A stretch of 20,996 nucleotides of DNA, taken from contig CAZQSU010000053.1 of NCBI GenBank assembly GCA_964595905.1, forward strand, positions 1 to 20,996. The letters run 5' to 3'. The notes beneath the pieces are model-generated. The model searched no databases. It had not been told where the DNA came from and saw only the letters and a list, made by a program, of their open reading frames with translations. Each line of letters starts with the position of its first letter. Within the stretch, counting starts at the first letter, position 1. The position numbers and the translations under genes were made by a program. The DNA is from JAFDWI01 sp964595905. Lineage in GTDB: Bacteria; Actinomycetota; Acidimicrobiia; Acidimicrobiales; Iamiaceae. Below are positions 19,309 through 20,996 of this stretch, piece after piece.

Positions 19309-20247
19309 ATGCCCCACGCCGTCGCCCGTCGGCCCCGCAGCCTGGCCGTGATCGCCGTCATCTCGGCGGTCGCGCTGATCGCCGCGGCCTGCGACCCCGA
19401 TCCGCCGGCGCAACTGCCCGTCGGCGACTTCGGCGATTCGCTCAGTGCGTACGTCGCGAGCCCGAACACGGTGCCGGGGGCGAACGACTGGAACTGCAAG
19501 CCGTCGTCGGCGCACCCGGACCCGGTGGTGCTCGTGCACGGCACACTCGAGAACCTGGGCTCCAACTGGGTCGCCCTGTCGCCCATGCTCAAGAACGCGG
19601 GCTACTGCGTGTACGCCCTGAACTACGGGATGAACTTCTTCTCGGCCGGACGCTTCGGTGGACTGACCGACATCGCCGACTCCGCCCGGGAACTCAGGTC
19701 GTTCGTCGACGAGGTCATCTCGAAGTCCGGGGCGACCAAGGTCGACATCGTCGGCCACTCCCAGGGTGGGATGATGCCGAACTACTACATCAAACGCCTC
19801 GGCGGCGCCGCCAAGGTCGACACGCTCATCGGGCTGTCGCCGTCCAACCACGGTACGACGCTGAGCGGCCTGGTCACGTTGGGCGCGAACATGAACGTGC
19901 TCGGTTTCGTCAACTCGATCCTCGTTCTCGGCACTCCCGGGCTCGAGCAACAGGAGGTCGGGTCGAGCTTCCAGCGCGCGCTGTGGGCCGACGGTGACAC
20001 CGTTCCCGGCGTCCGTTACGTCGTGGTCCAGACCACCCACGACGAGGTCGTCACCCCGTATGCGAATGCGTTCCTCTCGGGACCGAACGTCACGAACATC
20101 CTCATCCAGAACCAGTGTCCCGACGACGGGGTCGGCCACATCGGGATGTTCCTCGATTCCCCGACCCTCCAGAACGTGCTGAATCAGCTCGGCCCGAACA
20201 CGCCCGGATTCCGTCCGGTGTGTGCCGGGTACGGCATGGGGCTGTAG
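19309..20247 (+). CDS. Secreted alpha/beta-hydrolase lipase (lipoprotein)
   Basis: This 312-aa product has a basic N-terminus, a hydrophobic signal and a lipobox IAAAC with Cys28, so it is exported and probably lipid-anchored. The hydrolase core shows the oxyanion strand VVLVHGT (73-79) and the nucleophile elbow GHSQGG with Ser151. The acid is probably Asp245 (THDEVVTP) and the base is His277 (GVGHIGMF). It resembles the actinobacterial class-2 lipase/EstA group acting on acylglycerols or esters; the substrate is not deducible. Cysteines at 63, 100, 270 and near the end may form disulfides. GAGGAGG (19297-19303) lies 5 nt before the ATG. It is monocistronic, with its own operator-bearing promoter and a hairpin after the stop. 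Confidence 0.92.
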   Translation: MPHAVARRPRSLAVIAVISAVALIAAACDPDPPAQLPVGDFGDSLSAYVASPNTVPGANDWNCKPSSAHPDPVVLVHGTLENLGSNWVALSPMLKNAGYCVYALNYGMNFFSAGRFGGLTDIADSARELRSFVDEVISKSGATKVDIVGHSQGGMMPNYYIKRLGGAAKVDTLIGLSPSNHGTTLSGLVTLGANMNVLGFVNSILVLGTPGLEQQEVGSSFQRALWADGDTVPGVRYVVVQTTHDEVVTPYANAFLSGPNVTNILIQNQCPDDGVGHIGMFLDSPTLQNVLNQLGPNTPGFRPVCAGYGMGL

Positions 20248-20274
20248 CCCCGCGCGGTCGTTCGCGGGAACCGC

Positions 20275-20308
20275 GGACCGCCGTCCTCCTCACCGGGGGC
20301 GGCGGTCC
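20275..20308. terminator. Hairpin between lipase and serS (bidirectional terminator)
   Basis: GGACCGCCG (20275-20283) and CGGCGGTCC (20300-20308) form a 9-bp GC-rich stem with a 16-nt loop. It is followed on the plus strand by ATTCCCGTTTTCGGGG, which includes a short T-run and a second mini-hairpin. It lies 27 bp after the lipase stop and 28 bp beyond the serS stop, so it can serve both convergent genes. Confidence 0.6.
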
Positions 20309-20336
20309 ATTCCCGTTTTCGGGGCGGGTCGCGCGC

Positions 20337-20996
20337 TCAGGCGCCGATGGTGGTGATGCCCCGCATGTAGGGCAGCAGTGCCTCGGGAACGCCGACCGTG
20401 CCGTCGGCGTTGCGGTGGGTCTCGAGGATCGCGGCCCACACCCGGGGCACGGCGAGTGCCGACCCGTTCAGGGTGTGCACCATGGTCGTTCCGGGCTTCG
20501 GTTCGTCGGCCGTCGGTGCAGGCCGGTAGCGGATGTTCGCCCGACGGGCCTGGTAGTCGGAGAACCACGACACCGACGAGACCTCCAGCCACATGTCGCA
20601 CCCCGGCGCGTACACCTCGATGTCGAACGACCGGTGGTGGCTCTGACCGAGATCTCCCGAACAGATCTCGATGACGCGATAGGTCAGCCCCAGCGCCGCG
20701 ATCGTGCCCTCGGCGCGGGCCAGCAACTCCTCGAGCATGGCCGGCGCCTGTTCGGGCGTCGCGTACGAGAGGATCTCGACCTTGTCGAACTCGTGCGCCC
20801 GCAACATGCCCCGCGTGTCGCGTCCCGCCGCGCCGGCCTCACGCCGGTAGCAGGGCGAGTACGCCATGAGCCGCATGGGCAACTCGGCCTCCTCGAGGAT
20901 CTCCCCCGCGGCGACCGAGGTGAGGGGCACCTCCGCGGTGGGGATGCACCACAGGTCGTCGCGTTCGATCGCGTACGCGTCGTCGGCGAACTTGGG
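20337..20996 (-). CDS. serS: Seryl-tRNA synthetase, C-terminal part (runs off the window)
   Basis: The visible 219 residues are the class II catalytic core of SerRS, which attaches serine to tRNA-Ser. The fragment begins inside a conserved stretch (PKFADDAY, then CIPTAEVPLT). Motif 2 is present in YSPCYRREAGAAGRDTRGMLRAHEFDKVE, read in two parts, with its ATP-binding arginines. Motif 3 is GSALAVPRVWAAILETH followed by VPEALLPYM. The N-terminal tRNA-binding coiled coil lies beyond the right edge. An internal GTG at about 20930 is simply a Val codon of the TAEVPLT motif, not a start. The stop is at 20337, converging on the lipase gene. Confidence 0.96.
   Translation of the reverse strand, partial: PKFADDAYAIERDDLWCIPTAEVPLTSVAAGEILEEAELPMRLMAYSPCYRREAGAAGRDTRGMLRAHEFDKVEILSYATPEQAPAMLEELLARAEGTIAALGLTYRVIEICSGDLGQSHHRSFDIEVYAPGCDMWLEVSSVSWFSDYQARRANIRYRPAPTADEPKPGTTMVHTLNGSALAVPRVWAAILETHRNADGTVGVPEALLPYMRGITTIGA

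Overview
This window is high-GC throughout, roughly two thirds or more by eye. It carries several actinobacterial hallmarks: a WhiB-like iron-sulfur regulator, an InhA-type enoyl-ACP reductase, an actinobacterial oligoribonuclease, frequent GTG starts, and TANNNT -10 boxes placed 6-8 nt in front of GTG codons with no Shine-Dalgarno site. I infer a chromosomal segment of an Actinomycetota bacterium, possibly the Acidimicrobiia (Ilumatobacter-like). The lineage is an inference from gene content, not a database result. I see no transposase, integrase, phage gene, tRNA, rRNA or CRISPR array.

Left part (1-5410): a GC-rich minisatellite and a perfect 23-bp-arm hairpin precede an amidase-signature hydrolase. 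The amidase converges on a ROK-family sugar kinase across a structured intergenic inverted repeat. Next comes an ECF sigma factor overlapped by a one-TM protein that is probably its anti-sigma or sensor partner; its exterior looks partly neocarzinostatin-like. Behind it is a 504-bp stretch with no assured gene. It holds six copies of the palindrome TGCCCGCGGGCA at an almost exact 39-bp period.

Middle (5411-11908): a polytopic membrane molybdopterin oxidoreductase with an internal twin-arginine motif, then (minus strand) an unrecognised large lipoprotein followed by a Gfo/Idh/MocA oxidoreductase. After that come fabI and orn on the plus strand, with the orn promoter embedded in the end of fabI, and a convergent WhiB-like gene.

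Right part (11909-20996): a compact region with a probable 54-aa ORF of unknown function, two hairpins and a 22-bp tandem direct repeat. It is followed by a TlpA-like thioredoxin plus CcdA-like pair (thiol-disulfide relay across the membrane) and a CorA-family channel with GQN in place of GMN. Then comes an osmoprotectant (OpuC/ProU-type) ABC importer. Its two permeases and lipoprotein receptor run on the minus strand, and its CBS-containing ATPase runs divergently on the plus strand. The receptor's two halves are in reversed order relative to ProX/OpuCC, a circular permutation. A secreted lipase with an operator-like palindrome over its -10 box and the 3' part of serS close the window.

The strongest leads are the circularly permuted osmoprotectant receptor, the 39-bp palindrome array, the internal Tat motif in the molybdoenzyme, and the small regulated ORF next to whiB.
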